This document shows positions 17,972 through 28,544 of a stretch of DNA of 64,000 bases, in pieces. The notes under the pieces were generated by a model. The model was not told where the DNA came from. It made no database searches and worked only from the letters and a program-made list of their open reading frames with translations. Numbering within the stretch: the stretch's first letter is position 1; each line of letters begins with the position of its first letter. Source of the stretch: JBCDKH01 sp964388485 (GTDB lineage: Bacteria; Planctomycetota; Phycisphaerae; Tepidisphaerales; Tepidisphaeraceae); NCBI GenBank assembly GCA_964388485.1, contig CAYMAS010000001.1:124001-188000 (forward strand). Reading direction: 5' to 3'. Both the position numbers and the translations under genes were made by a program.

Positions 17972-18205
17972 ATGAGCCTCGGCGGAGCCGTCGCGGCTGC
18001 CGTGGGATTGTCGCTGAGCCAACTTGGTTGCGGGTTGGCCAACTCAGGCCGATTAGAAACTGGTTATCGCTACCGCGCTCTCGGCGACACGGAGCCGGAG
18101 CGTCGGGCATATTACACCGATACCTACAGCCTCGAAGCCCTTATGGCCCAGCAGGCGGCGGATCAGAACCGCCAGTCTTCGCAAACCGGCCCCGGCCGTC
18201 GGTAG
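17972..18205 (+). CDS. Small predicted lipoprotein
   Basis: The 77-residue product begins MSLGGAVAAAVGLSLSQLGC, a lipoprotein signal whose lipobox SQLGC puts the lipidated cysteine at residue 20. The mature 57 residues are polar (YRYRALGDTEPERRAYY, then SLEALMAQQAADQNR) and probably helical, with no known domain. It precedes the TPR/HEAT gene by 36 bases on the same strand and may be cotranscribed. The upstream frame is open but has no signal-like sequence. Confidence 0.6.
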   Translation: MSLGGAVAAAVGLSLSQLGCGLANSGRLETGYRYRALGDTEPERRAYYTDTYSLEALMAQQAADQNRQSSQTGPGRR

Positions 18206-18241
18206 GCCTTTCGCTACGACCTTCTCCTCACGGACGATCCC

Positions 18242-19003
18242 TTGCCGACCGCCTCGCCAACCTCCACTTCCCCGGCGACTCGGCAGGATCGGGACCAAGC
18301 CGACGCCCAACAGCTCGTCGACGCCGTCACGCCGCTGCTGAGTGATCCGGACACCTCGCACCTGCAGGCCTGGCTCGATTCCAACTACCCGCCCCAGCGG
18401 CTGTGCCGCTATCTCTGCAACGCCTCGGCAGACGTTCGCCAGGTGGCGGCGTTTTCGCTGTCGCTCGTCGGCACACGGGCCTGCTTGAACGATCTGCTGC
18501 TGGCTTTGCAGGACGAGGACGAGCCGGTCACGCGGATGGCGGAACTAGCGATGTGGTCGATCTGGTGCCGCTCCGGCACGCCGTCGGCCAATCGCCTGCT
18601 TGCTGACGGCAACAACGCCTTGGCCAACGAGGACCTTGCCGCCGCGACGATGTTCTTCGACGCTGCCGTCCGGTTGTGCCCGCGATTTGCCGAAGCATTG
18701 AACCAGCGGAGCATCGTCAACTTTCTTGTCGGCCGATATGACGAAGCGATGGCTGACTGCGAGGATTGCCTGCGGCACGAGCCGAGCCACTTCGCCGCCT
18801 GGGCCGGGCTCGGCCACTGCTGTGCCGCCCTGGGCAATGCCGCCGGTGCGGCCAACGCCTACCGCAAGGCCTTGGCGTTGCACCCTGGGCTTTCCTGCGT
18901 TCGCGATGCCCTCGAGACGATTGAACGCGGCGGCGAAGCACTGGACGCCGCCCAACGCGGTCTCGACTGCAGCCGTCGCAACGAGAGTCGCGAGCACTTC
19001 TAG
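18242..19003 (+). CDS. TPR-repeat protein with HEAT-like N-terminus
   Basis: The 253-residue protein starts at a TTG. Residues 45-110 resemble a HEAT helix pair (ASADVRQVAAFSLSLVG, then EDEPVTRMAELAMWSI). Residues 120-230 hold three tetratricopeptide units (LLADGNNALANEDLAAATMF, LNQRSIVNFLVGRYDEAMAD, WAGLGHCCAALGNAAGAANA). Both are protein-protein interaction scaffolds. No catalytic domain or signal peptide is present. It sits between the small lipoprotein and a membrane protein on the same strand, possibly one transcription unit. Confidence 0.75.
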   Translation: MPTASPTSTSPATRQDRDQADAQQLVDAVTPLLSDPDTSHLQAWLDSNYPPQRLCRYLCNASADVRQVAAFSLSLVGTRACLNDLLLALQDEDEPVTRMAELAMWSIWCRSGTPSANRLLADGNNALANEDLAAATMFFDAAVRLCPRFAEALNQRSIVNFLVGRYDEAMADCEDCLRHEPSHFAAWAGLGHCCAALGNAAGAANAYRKALALHPGLSCVRDALETIERGGEALDAAQRGLDCSRRNESREHF

Positions 19004-19029
19004 GGCTTTTCCCTTGGCAGGAGACGTCG

Positions 19030-19893
19030 ATGGAGCCGCAACTTCAGTCGATCCAGCACGTCGCCGCCGTCGCCACGTGGCAGCGGCGGGCGGTGATCGG
19101 GCTGACCGTTGGAGCGACCGTCGCGGCAGTCGCCTTGCTGGCGACGACGCCTGTGGCTGCCATGGTCGGCTTTCTAATTGCCACGCTCATGGGCTGCCTC
19201 GCTCCAAGGCATTCGTTGGCGGAGGCTGCCGACCGCGCGGACCTCGAACTGCGGTTGCCGCAGACCCTCGGCACGTTGATCCGTTCGCCCAACGAACACC
19301 GCCATCTCGTGACGCGACTGCCGGACGCTGCTCGGATCGACCGGGTGCGTCTGCCGGTGCGACGGTGGCCGTTGGTGGTGGCGTTGCTCCTGGTCATGGC
19401 AGCGAGCATCGTGCACATCAGGCCGACCGATCCACTCGACGAGTTGGCCGCTCGGCACGAGGCGTCGCCGATGGGGGATGACAGTCGGGCGGCAGCGCGA
19501 TTGGATGAAGCGTCACCACGCACCGAACCTGCCGTCGAACGCGAGCTGCCGTCGCGAGAAGGCGAAGCCGGCGGTGAGGCTGCAACGTCCGGATCGCAGA
19601 CGGCTGCCGACGGTGGCACGGGTCAGACGCAGACGGAGTCGGATTCGGCCTCTCGCGACGCCTTGGTTCAACGGTCTCGAGGTGGCAATGAAGGCGAAGC
19701 GGCCGGTTCGGCGGGAGCCACGGAAGCCGGAACGGGAACATCGGCAGAACGAGGTGTCGACGGTGTCGCAGCGGTTGATCGACCTTCGGACCTCGGAGAT
19801 GCTTCGATCAACAAGTCGACGAAACAGCAAGACTCATTCGACGTTCTGCCGCTGCGTTACCACGATCTGGCCCGCCGCTACTTCGCGGAGTAG
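19030..19893 (+). CDS. Membrane protein with long disordered tail
   Basis: The 287-residue protein has hydrophobic helices near residues 20-58 and 112-127, then a 130-residue acidic, Gly/Ser/Thr-rich segment (GSQTAADGGTGQTQTESDS). It ends with a short conserved-looking helix LRYHDLARRYFAE. A transmembrane part, a disordered linker and a terminal amphipathic helix resemble uncharacterised proteins near MoxR/VWA gene clusters in planctomycetes; that link is from memory and not shown here. Its 3' end overlaps the convergent gene by 16 bases. Confidence 0.55.
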   Translation: MEPQLQSIQHVAAVATWQRRAVIGLTVGATVAAVALLATTPVAAMVGFLIATLMGCLAPRHSLAEAADRADLELRLPQTLGTLIRSPNEHRHLVTRLPDAARIDRVRLPVRRWPLVVALLLVMAASIVHIRPTDPLDELAARHEASPMGDDSRAAARLDEASPRTEPAVERELPSREGEAGGEAATSGSQTAADGGTGQTQTESDSASRDALVQRSRGGNEGEAAGSAGATEAGTGTSAERGVDGVAAVDRPSDLGDASINKSTKQQDSFDVLPLRYHDLARRYFAE

Positions 19894-21050
19894 CCGTCGA
19901 TGGTGTGCAGCACCTCCACGGCGTTCCAGTTTGCCAAACCGCTCTCGACGGTGATGCCGGCCCAAGTCGGAGCTGGTGCGACGGGTTCCTTCATCGTGAG
20001 CAGTGACGTGAGCATCATGATCAAGCCAAGCGTCGCCGCCAGCGGCAGGGCTTTGGCGAGCACGCGCTGATCGCCCTGAAGCCGGACGAACAGCCAGTCG
20101 ATGGGCCCGAGCAGGATGGCGATCGGCAGCAGGGCGATCCACCAGGTTCGGGTCGTTTCCACCTGCACGCGCGGCATCGACGCGGTCGGCCGGGCGTCTA
20201 CCGGCGGGAAGTTGGACGGTCGGCTGTGGAAGAAGACGACCGTGCCCTCGCCGAAGTCGCCGCTCGTCCAGGGCGTGTCGTCACTTCCGACAACCCACCG
20301 GCCCATGCCGTCGGCGTCGACGTCTCGCCGAGTCGGCCATTGCGGCAAGACGTCGTCGAGCATGCGTGTCAACGGCGAATTGCCGGGTAGCGGGAGCAGG
20401 TCGCACCACCACCAAACCATGCCACCGCCATCAACCCAATCGACAACTGCCTGCTGCTGCTCCGGCGACACGTGCGACAGCTCCACGTTCGCCAACACCA
20501 GCACGTCGACGGCGTCATAGGCGACCGATACCCGCGGCAACTCTTCGACCATTACTCGTGTCGGCTCCGTCGGCAGGTCCACCGCGTCGCCGACCACCAC
20601 GACCAACGGCATCGCGGTTGGGCCTTCCGTTTCCAGGACAAGGGCACCCTCCGTCGCCGGCGATCGCGGCGTCGTGGGCCAGTGAGCCAGCAATTCGCCC
20701 GACATCGCGTCCACGATGTCCAGGCTGATCGCCCATGCATCGTCATCGATCGGCAGCGTCGCGATGAAGCTTTGCCGACCCGGGTTGATGACGGCCGACT
20801 GCTCGACGACGAGCAGCGTCCGGTTTGGCTGCGGCACCGTCCAGCGGAGCGTCGCTTCGTGCCGGTCGTCGCTCAAGACGCTGATGGTCGCCGGGTGGAA
20901 GTGCCCCGGCTTGACGAGGTCGTTCCACCCCACGCCGCCGCTCATGACGCGGACGTCGCCGCTAACGCTCCCGCCGAGCGACAACACGATCAGCAGTGCC
21001 AGCTCAAGCAGTGGCGGCTTCGCGGTGGTACCAGTGGATCTCCGGAGCAT
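19878..21050 (-). CDS. Exported membrane-anchored protein with amidotransferase-like fold
   Basis: The 390-residue protein has an N-terminal signal (LLELALLIVLSLGGSVSG), a large extracytoplasmic part, and two helices near residues 305-325 and 335-355 (WWIALLPIAILLGPIDWLF, LPLAATLGLIMMLTSLL). VLVLANVELSHVSPEQQQAVVDWVDGGG resembles the class I amidotransferase-like domain of BatA-neighbour proteins, where the catalytic Cys is usually lost; none is evident here. It begins inside the end of rsfS (47-base overlap), so a slightly later start is possible. Confidence 0.62.
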   Translation of the reverse strand: MLRRSTGTTAKPPLLELALLIVLSLGGSVSGDVRVMSGGVGWNDLVKPGHFHPATISVLSDDRHEATLRWTVPQPNRTLLVVEQSAVINPGRQSFIATLPIDDDAWAISLDIVDAMSGELLAHWPTTPRSPATEGALVLETEGPTAMPLVVVVGDAVDLPTEPTRVMVEELPRVSVAYDAVDVLVLANVELSHVSPEQQQAVVDWVDGGGMVWWWCDLLPLPGNSPLTRMLDDVLPQWPTRRDVDADGMGRWVVGSDDTPWTSGDFGEGTVVFFHSRPSNFPPVDARPTASMPRVQVETTRTWWIALLPIAILLGPIDWLFVRLQGDQRVLAKALPLAATLGLIMMLTSLLTMKEPVAPAPTWAGITVESGLANWNAVEVLHTIDGYSAK

Positions 21051-21528
21051 CCCCCCACAGGCTATCGAGGTCGTAGAACATCCGCGCCTCTTCGCTGAAG
21101 ATGTGGACGACGACGTCGATGAGGTCCAGCGCGATCCAGCGATCGTCGGCGTCGGCTCGCTTGAAGCTGGTCATTGGAGCCAGCTCATGCTCCCTGCCGA
21201 CGTCCGTCACCTGCTCCGCCACCGCACGCATCTGCCGCGGGCTGGCACCGGTGGCCATGATCATGACATCACAGACCGGCGACATGCCGGCGACGTCGAG
21301 CACCTTCACGTCGCGACACTTGAGGTCCATGAGCAAGTTGGCCGCCTCCTTAGCGAAGGTGCGAGCACGCTGCACCCGCTCCCAGTTCGTCGCCGGCACG
21401 GTGTCGGGATCAAGCGTCGGCGTCGACTGCTCCGCTTCAAGTGCCTGCCGTTCGGCCGCAATCGCCTGCTGCTCCTCGTCGATCACGTCCACGCTGCCTG
21501 CCTGTTCCTCGCTCCGCTGTTCGTTCAT
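21004..21528 (-). CDS. rsfS: Ribosomal silencing factor RsfS
   Basis: From the ATG at 21528 the 174-residue protein carries the RsfS domain in its C-terminal 110 residues: AKEAANLLMDLKCRDVKVLDV, CDVMIMATGASPRQMRAVA, DRWIALDLIDVVVHIFSEEARMFYDLDSLW. RsfS binds L14 of the 50S subunit and blocks subunit joining in stationary phase. An N-terminal extension of about 60 residues (EQQAIAAERQALEAEQ, coiled-coil-like) is unusual for the family. The usual partner nadD is not adjacent. Confidence 0.9.
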   Translation of the reverse strand: MNEQRSEEQAGSVDVIDEEQQAIAAERQALEAEQSTPTLDPDTVPATNWERVQRARTFAKEAANLLMDLKCRDVKVLDVAGMSPVCDVMIMATGASPRQMRAVAEQVTDVGREHELAPMTSFKRADADDRWIALDLIDVVVHIFSEEARMFYDLDSLWGDAPEIHWYHREAATA

Positions 21529-21608
21529 CTGCGGGGAGTCTACGCGTCGGATACGAAGAAGCCCTGCATGTACATGCAGGGTCTGATGCTTGTGAACGAC
21601 CAAAGCGG

Positions 21609-23750
<2,142 letters not shown>

Positions 23751-23873
23751 GAGGTTCCTCCGTTGATTGGTTCCGCCGATGAAGACCGCGGACGGGTCGA
23801 TGCAGATTTGCGTCGCGTGTTCTACCCGGAGTCGCCGGCCGGCTCAACCTGCCGCGGCTGTGGCGACGTTGCT

Positions 23874-24599
23874 CTAAGACTGCAGCTGCTGATCGTTGAG
23901 CGTCCAGTCGTACTCGAAGAACTCGACCGTCGGCTGATCCGAAGCATCAAGGCCGTCGACGAACTTCGACACGTACGGCACGACGCTGTCGCTCTCCTTC
24001 TTGAAGTCCTTGGCGTACCAGTCGTAGAGCGGCGTGAGCGTCAGCGTCTGGCCGTCGAAACGGACGAACCGCTCGTCGCTGTGCACTAGCTCCGCCTGCT
24101 CCGCCAATTGCGCTTCGAGCCGATCCCCCCGATACGCCTCCGCCCGCATCGGCGGGCAGCTCGTCGCTCCGCAGTTGATCGCCCAGTGAATCCGTGGCTC
24201 GCCATATTCCCCTCGAATCAGGTCGTTTTGCAACCCGTTCAGTGACAGCTTCCTTCCCGCCAGCGTGAACCGCTCGGCTTCGAACGGCTGGTCGAGGTCG
24301 TTCAGAACGTGCTTCACCTCGCCGTCGGCGTGCAGGACCATCTGCAGCATGAAAGCGTTGTAGGCATTGATGAGCGTTGCCAACCGGTCTGCCTCGGGCA
24401 TCGCGTCGAGGTCGATCGTGCCGAGGTGCTGGACGTATCGGTCGAGGGCCTCGTGATTCTGGCGCAGGGCGGCGTAGTCGACGAAGCCGTCGGCGTCGAC
24501 GTGCTCTTCGAGCAGCTCGTCATAAGCGTCCAGCGGAGTTGCCGCGACGGGCAGGGCGAGCAGAAGGATCAAAAGTGACAGCAAGCGAAAGTGCGGCAT
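23874..24599 (-). CDS. DUF547 exported protein
   Basis: The 241-residue protein has a signal peptide (LLSLLILLLALPVAATP) and the DUF547 body: DGFVDYAALRQN, LATLINAYNAFMLQMVL, IHWAINCGATSCPPMRAEAY (conserved Asn-Cys-Gly...Ser-Cys-Pro-Pro) and LTLTPLYDWYAKDF. DUF547 proteins have a papain/transglutaminase-like fold and an unknown role in the envelope. ATG at 24599 was chosen because it begins the signal. It diverges from the AhbA/B-like gene by 44 bases. Confidence 0.87.
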   Translation of the reverse strand: MPHFRLLSLLILLLALPVAATPLDAYDELLEEHVDADGFVDYAALRQNHEALDRYVQHLGTIDLDAMPEADRLATLINAYNAFMLQMVLHADGEVKHVLNDLDQPFEAERFTLAGRKLSLNGLQNDLIRGEYGEPRIHWAINCGATSCPPMRAEAYRGDRLEAQLAEQAELVHSDERFVRFDGQTLTLTPLYDWYAKDFKKESDSVVPYVSKFVDGLDASDQPTVEFFEYDWTLNDQQLQS

Positions 24600-24643
24600 G
24601 ACGTCCACCTTAACCGACCGACGCCGCACCCGTAGCGTGTTGC

Positions 24644-25792
24644 GTGACCGTTGCCGAACCGCCGTCTGTGCCCGTCGATGTTGCCGATCCGATCAACGCG
24701 AGGATTCTCAGCGTCAGCGAGGACAAGCTCCAAGGCTTCCAGCCGAACCCGTTCGGCGAGATCGCCCGGCAGACGGAGCTGAGCGAAGACGTGGTGATCG
24801 AACGCGTTCGGGCCATGCTCGACGCGGGCGTCATTCGTCGCGTCCGCCAGACGCTCCTGGCGACCAACCTGGCCCGCGGCGCCCTTGTCGCCTGGAAGGT
24901 TCGCGAGAGCAAGCTGCACGCGGCATTCGACTGGATGTTCAAGAACGACCCATTCACCGGCCACGTCGTCGTTCGCAGCACGGACCAGAAGATTGCCGGT
25001 GCAAAGTACCGACTTTGGACCACGCTGAAGGTGCCGATGGGCTACTCGCTGGAGAAGCATTGCCAGGAGCTTCGTCGCATCATCAAGGCCGACAGCTTCA
25101 TGCTGCTGCCGGCGAAGAAGCTCTTTGCCCTCGGGGTGGGTCATGTGCGTCGCAAGGACCTCCAGCCGGGCGACAAGACCGACGAGCCGGGTCGGGTGAT
25201 CGATGTCGAAGTCACGCCCGTCGGCGATGACGAGTGGCCGGTGCTCGAAGCGCTCAAGCGGGAATTTTCCTCAGAAGAACTGGCACAGCGGCCGCTGTGG
25301 CAAGGCCGGGCCGACGAAGCGGGCGTGTCGCTAGATGACTTTCTCGCCAAGGCGAAGGAGCTCGCCGACCGCGGCGTCATTGGCCGATTCAGCACGTTCC
25401 TCGAGCACTACAAGAAGCTCAAGACCGGCGAACGGGTCACCCGCTTCAACGCGCTGTTCCACTGGCGTGTGCCCGAAGGACGTGAGCTCGAAGCGGGTCG
25501 TGAGATCGGCCGGTTCCACTGCATGACGCACGCCTACTGGCGAGAAGCCGGCGAGGCCTTCGGCAACGTCAACCTGATGGGCGTCAGCCACGGCACTGAC
25601 AAGGGCAAGGTCCTGGCCCACAAGCAGGCGATGGACGACCATCTTGCCAGCCTCGGCATCGACGTCAGCTACACCAACGTCTTCTGGGGCGGCAGGAGCG
25701 AAATCAAGCCAAGCGAAGTCTCGCCAAGCGTGTTCCGAAGGTTCTGGGACGATCAGCGAGTCGACCCCGAGTCGTTGCGGGACGACGGTTGA
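24644..25792 (+). CDS. Tandem Lrp-like protein of the siroheme decarboxylase (AhbA/AhbB) type
   Basis: The 382-residue protein (GTG start) contains two copies of the AhbA/NirD-like module: a winged helix followed by an Lrp/AsnC ligand-binding fold. The first shows GVIRRVRQTLL, VAWKVRE, GHVVVRS and YRLWTTL; the second GVIGRFSTFLEH, HWRVPEG, FHCMTHAYWRE and NLMGVSHG. In AhbA-AhbB two separate chains decarboxylate siroheme on the alternative haem route. A fusion of both in one chain would give the dimer directly. The first module has replaced the usual His of H-N-Y-x-R. No other haem gene is near. Misannotation as an Lrp regulator is likely elsewhere. Confidence 0.72.
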   Translation: MTVAEPPSVPVDVADPINARILSVSEDKLQGFQPNPFGEIARQTELSEDVVIERVRAMLDAGVIRRVRQTLLATNLARGALVAWKVRESKLHAAFDWMFKNDPFTGHVVVRSTDQKIAGAKYRLWTTLKVPMGYSLEKHCQELRRIIKADSFMLLPAKKLFALGVGHVRRKDLQPGDKTDEPGRVIDVEVTPVGDDEWPVLEALKREFSSEELAQRPLWQGRADEAGVSLDDFLAKAKELADRGVIGRFSTFLEHYKKLKTGERVTRFNALFHWRVPEGRELEAGREIGRFHCMTHAYWREAGEAFGNVNLMGVSHGTDKGKVLAHKQAMDDHLASLGIDVSYTNVFWGGRSEIKPSEVSPSVFRRFWDDQRVDPESLRDDG

Positions 25793-25846
25793 CCCTCCAA
25801 CAGCCAGAGGTACTTCGCGAGTCATCGACTTCTGACGCGGCGCAGC

Positions 25847-26824
25847 TTATGTCACCGCCTCCGTTTCACCGTCCAACCGCCGCCCGGTCTGCTGCAAGAA
25901 GACGTCCTCCAGGCTCGCCACCGACGCGGCGGCTTCGCGGAGCGGGATCGTCAGGTCGGCGTCAAGCAGTTGCCTCAACGCCGATTTAGCGTCCGGCAGA
26001 TGCACCTGAAGCGTGTCGTCCCACGCCACCGACTGCAGGCCGAGCCTCTCGCGAAGCCACTTTTGCAGCGGCTCGCGATCCGACGACCGCTCGGGTGTCA
26101 ACCGCAGCACCTCGCCACCCGCCGCCTGCCGCAGCCGCTCCGGGGCGTCGTCGGCCACCACTCGCCCTAGGTCCAACAGAACGACGCGATCCGCTTCCGC
26201 TCCGCCGGCCCCGACGTCGTCCATCAGGTGCGTCGTAACCACCAGCGTCACCTCCCGATCCGCCTCGTCCCGAAGCTGCCGGATGAGGTCCCAGACATGC
26301 CGACGGGCCGACGGATCAAGACCGACCGTCGGCTCGTCGAGCAGCAGCAACGAGGGCGTTCGCAGCAACGCCCGCCCGATTTCCAACCGTCGCCGCATGC
26401 CCCCGCTGAGACGTTTGGCGAGGTGCTTTTCGACGTCCAAGAGATCCAGCCGCTCAAGCCACATCCGAGCCGCGTGCGCGGCCTCTCGCTTCGACAGGCC
26501 CAGCAGCCGTCCGTGATAGGCTAAGTTTTCGAAGGCCGTCAGCTCTCGATCCAACGCCGGGCTTTGAAAAACGATTCCCACCCGCTTCCGCACCTCATCG
26601 CGTTCCGTCACGACATCGTGGCCGCTGATCGAGACGGAACCGCTCGTCGGCGGGAGCAACGTCGAGAGCACGCGGAAGAGCGTCGTCTTGCCTCCGCCGT
26701 TGGGCCCAAGTAACGCGACGGTGCCACCGTCCTCGACTGACAGGTTGATGCCGGCGATGGCGTCCCGCGTGGTGCCGGCGTAGCGGCAGGTCAGGTTCTT
26801 CGTGTTGATCGTCGCACCAGTCAA
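25847..26824 (-). CDS. ABC transporter ATP-binding protein, no permease adjacent
   Basis: The 325-residue ATPase (TTG start) has Walker A GPNGGGKTT (residues 40-48), Q-loop FQSPALD, signature LSGGMRRR, Walker B LLLLDEPT and the H-loop TTHL. The C-terminal 100 residues are of the DrrA/NodI-like type found in ABC-2 export systems. The partner permease is not next to it; neighbours are an AhbA-like gene (convergent) and a PEP-CTERM gene. Substrate unknown. Walker A has Gly-Gly in place of the usual Ala-Gly (GxNGAGKT), an acceptable variant. Confidence 0.88.
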   Translation of the reverse strand: MTGATINTKNLTCRYAGTTRDAIAGINLSVEDGGTVALLGPNGGGKTTLFRVLSTLLPPTSGSVSISGHDVVTERDEVRKRVGIVFQSPALDRELTAFENLAYHGRLLGLSKREAAHAARMWLERLDLLDVEKHLAKRLSGGMRRRLEIGRALLRTPSLLLLDEPTVGLDPSARRHVWDLIRQLRDEADREVTLVVTTHLMDDVGAGGAEADRVVLLDLGRVVADDAPERLRQAAGGEVLRLTPERSSDREPLQKWLRERLGLQSVAWDDTLQVHLPDAKSALRQLLDADLTIPLREAAASVASLEDVFLQQTGRRLDGETEAVT

Positions 26825-26987
26825 GGCCGCAGCGTAGAGCGGGGAACGGTGTTGAAGCGAGAGTCGCTCAAGTTGCTCCAGCCGATGCCGACGCTGCGAA
26901 CGCTGATCAGGCGGACGACCGAAAACGGACGCATCGCTTTCACGATGCGCCCGTCGAGAGAAAGAGAAACGATCTGGAGGTCGCTTA

Positions 26988-27674
26988 TCAGCGGCGGCGG
27001 CGAAGAACCGCCAGGCCTGCGACGGCGAGAAGCGACGCCGTCGCCGGCTCCGGAATCACCTCGCCTTGGATCGTGCCGGCGCCAAGAGCGCGGAACTGCT
27101 CGACAAAGTCGTGTTCTTCGTTGATGATGACGTCGCTGAGGTTCGTGCTGACGTAGCTGAAGGTGATCTCTTCGAATTCCGTGAAGCCGGGCCACTCGGG
27201 CAGGCGGTTTGTCAGCGGCTCCTGAGCTTTGACCAGATTGGAGCGGCCGAAGAAGCTGATGCCGAACTCGTTGCCCGTGTAGAAGAGCGTCGTCGATGCC
27301 TGGCTGACGTCGAGGTCGAGCCAGCCTTGGCCGCCGATGGACGTGTCGAAGTCGAGCGTGAAGTAGCCGGCGCCCTGCTGGTTGACGGCGGTCCCGCCGT
27401 TGGGCGAGATGAGGAAGCCGGGAATGCCTACCGCAGCGGAGATGTCGCCCACCAGCGTGCCGATGCTCTCGCCGTCGACGTAGAAGGTGGCCGCCTGGAT
27501 CTCGTCGACATCGCCGGACTCTTCGCCGGACTGAAGGATGAGCTTGTCGTTGAAGCCGAAGAAGATGTCGAGCCCGGTGAACTCGACTTCGAGCGAGGCG
27601 GCGTAAGTCGACGTCGCGGCAGGCCCGGCGGCAACGGCAGCCGCAAGGGCCGCTCCTGTGAACAATTTGTGCAT
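26988..27674 (-). CDS. PEP-CTERM exported protein 2
   Basis: The 228-residue protein has a signal peptide (LFTGAALAAAVAAGPAATSTYA), a beta-rich body (SLEVEFTGLDIFFGF, then GWLDLDVSQASTTLFY) and the C-terminal tag VIPEPATASLLAVAGL...RRRR. The tag is almost identical to that of the protein at 13254, whereas the bodies are unrelated, as expected for exosortase substrates. ATG at 27674 is preceded by CAGGATCAAGAAA. It stands alone and diverges from the PfpI gene. Confidence 0.86.
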   Translation of the reverse strand: MHKLFTGAALAAAVAAGPAATSTYAASLEVEFTGLDIFFGFNDKLILQSGEESGDVDEIQAATFYVDGESIGTLVGDISAAVGIPGFLISPNGGTAVNQQGAGYFTLDFDTSIGGQGWLDLDVSQASTTLFYTGNEFGISFFGRSNLVKAQEPLTNRLPEWPGFTEFEEITFSYVSTNLSDVIINEEHDFVEQFRALGAGTIQGEVIPEPATASLLAVAGLAVLRRRR

Positions 27675-27977
27675 TTTCTTGATCCTGAAGGTTTGGCGGT
27701 GAGTGATCTCGTTGTGGCTCAATTCGTGGCCCTTCGAGGACTCACAAATCTTGATAAGTCGGCAAGAACCATGTCTTGCCGCCGGTCTGCCCGAAGGCGC
27801 CGGACGGGGTTCATGGACTATCCATCGCCTCGCCCGAAGTGCCAAGGCACAAAATTCCGAATTCGCTCTTGCATTTTCTTCCTCGACCAGTAGAGCGCCT
27901 CCTGCGACCCTGAGCCGCCTGACGGCTCACTATCGGTCCTGGCTTCCCTCACCGTCCCCTTACCCCGCTCCTCCACC
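27675..27977. other. 303-base divergent intergenic region
   Basis: This separates the PEP-CTERM gene (-) from the PfpI gene (+) and must hold both promoters. An A+T-richer patch lies near 27843-27890. A small hairpin GAGCCG-CCTGA-CGGCTC is at 27912-27928. No gene is visible and no promoter can be assigned confidently. Confidence 0.5.
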
Positions 27978-28541
27978 ATGGCCCGCGTTGCAATCCTGCT
28001 AGAGAAACTCTTCGAAGACAACGAGCTTCACTATCCCCGGCTTCGACTCATCGAAGCCGGCCACGACGTCGACATCGTCGCACCTGAAGTTGGCCCGCTT
28101 TACACCGGCAAGTACGGCACGAAGCAAGGGGCCAACGTGCCGGCGAAGGAGGCCAAGGCGAGCGATTACGCCCTCGTCGTCATCCCTGGCGGCTCCAGCC
28201 CGGATCACATGCGGCGGGACGAGCACCTGGTTCGGCTCGTCAAAGAGGCCGGCCAGCAGCAGATTCCGATGGCGGCCATCTGCCACGGGCCCTGGATGCT
28301 CACGACGGCCGACGTCGTCAAGGGGCGTCGCTGCACAAGCTTCTTCAGCATCAAGGACGACCTCGAACACGCCGGTGCCACTTGGGTGGACGAGGCGACG
28401 GTGGTCGACGGTCCGATCATCACCGCCCGTCACCCCGATGATCTGGGGCACTTCATGCAGGCGATCCTCGCCGTGCTGGACGGCGGCACGCCTCAGTCGG
28501 TCGAAGGCAAGCCGCTGGCACCGGACTGGGCGAAGGCGTGA
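27978..28541 (+). CDS. DJ-1/PfpI family protein
   Basis: The 187-residue protein has the DJ-1/PfpI fold: VAILLEKLFEDNELHYPRLRL, LVVIPGGSSPDHMRRDE and the nucleophile elbow AAICHGPWML, where Cys is followed by the conserved His. It resembles the YhbO/PfpI subgroup (stress-related hydrolase or deglycase, debated activity). GGxxPDxMR is as in that subgroup. It is convergent with the PEP-CTERM gene at 28545, only 3 bases apart, so the two 3' ends almost touch. Confidence 0.88.
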   Translation: MARVAILLEKLFEDNELHYPRLRLIEAGHDVDIVAPEVGPLYTGKYGTKQGANVPAKEAKASDYALVVIPGGSSPDHMRRDEHLVRLVKEAGQQQIPMAAICHGPWMLTTADVVKGRRCTSFFSIKDDLEHAGATWVDEATVVDGPIITARHPDDLGHFMQAILAVLDGGTPQSVEGKPLAPDWAKA

Positions 28542-28544
28542 AGT

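Noticed and set aside
26821..27195. 124-codon minus-strand frame overlapping PEP-CTERM gene 2
   Set aside because: It overlaps the start of the ABC ATPase gene and the end of the PEP-CTERM gene in another frame with no recognisable feature.
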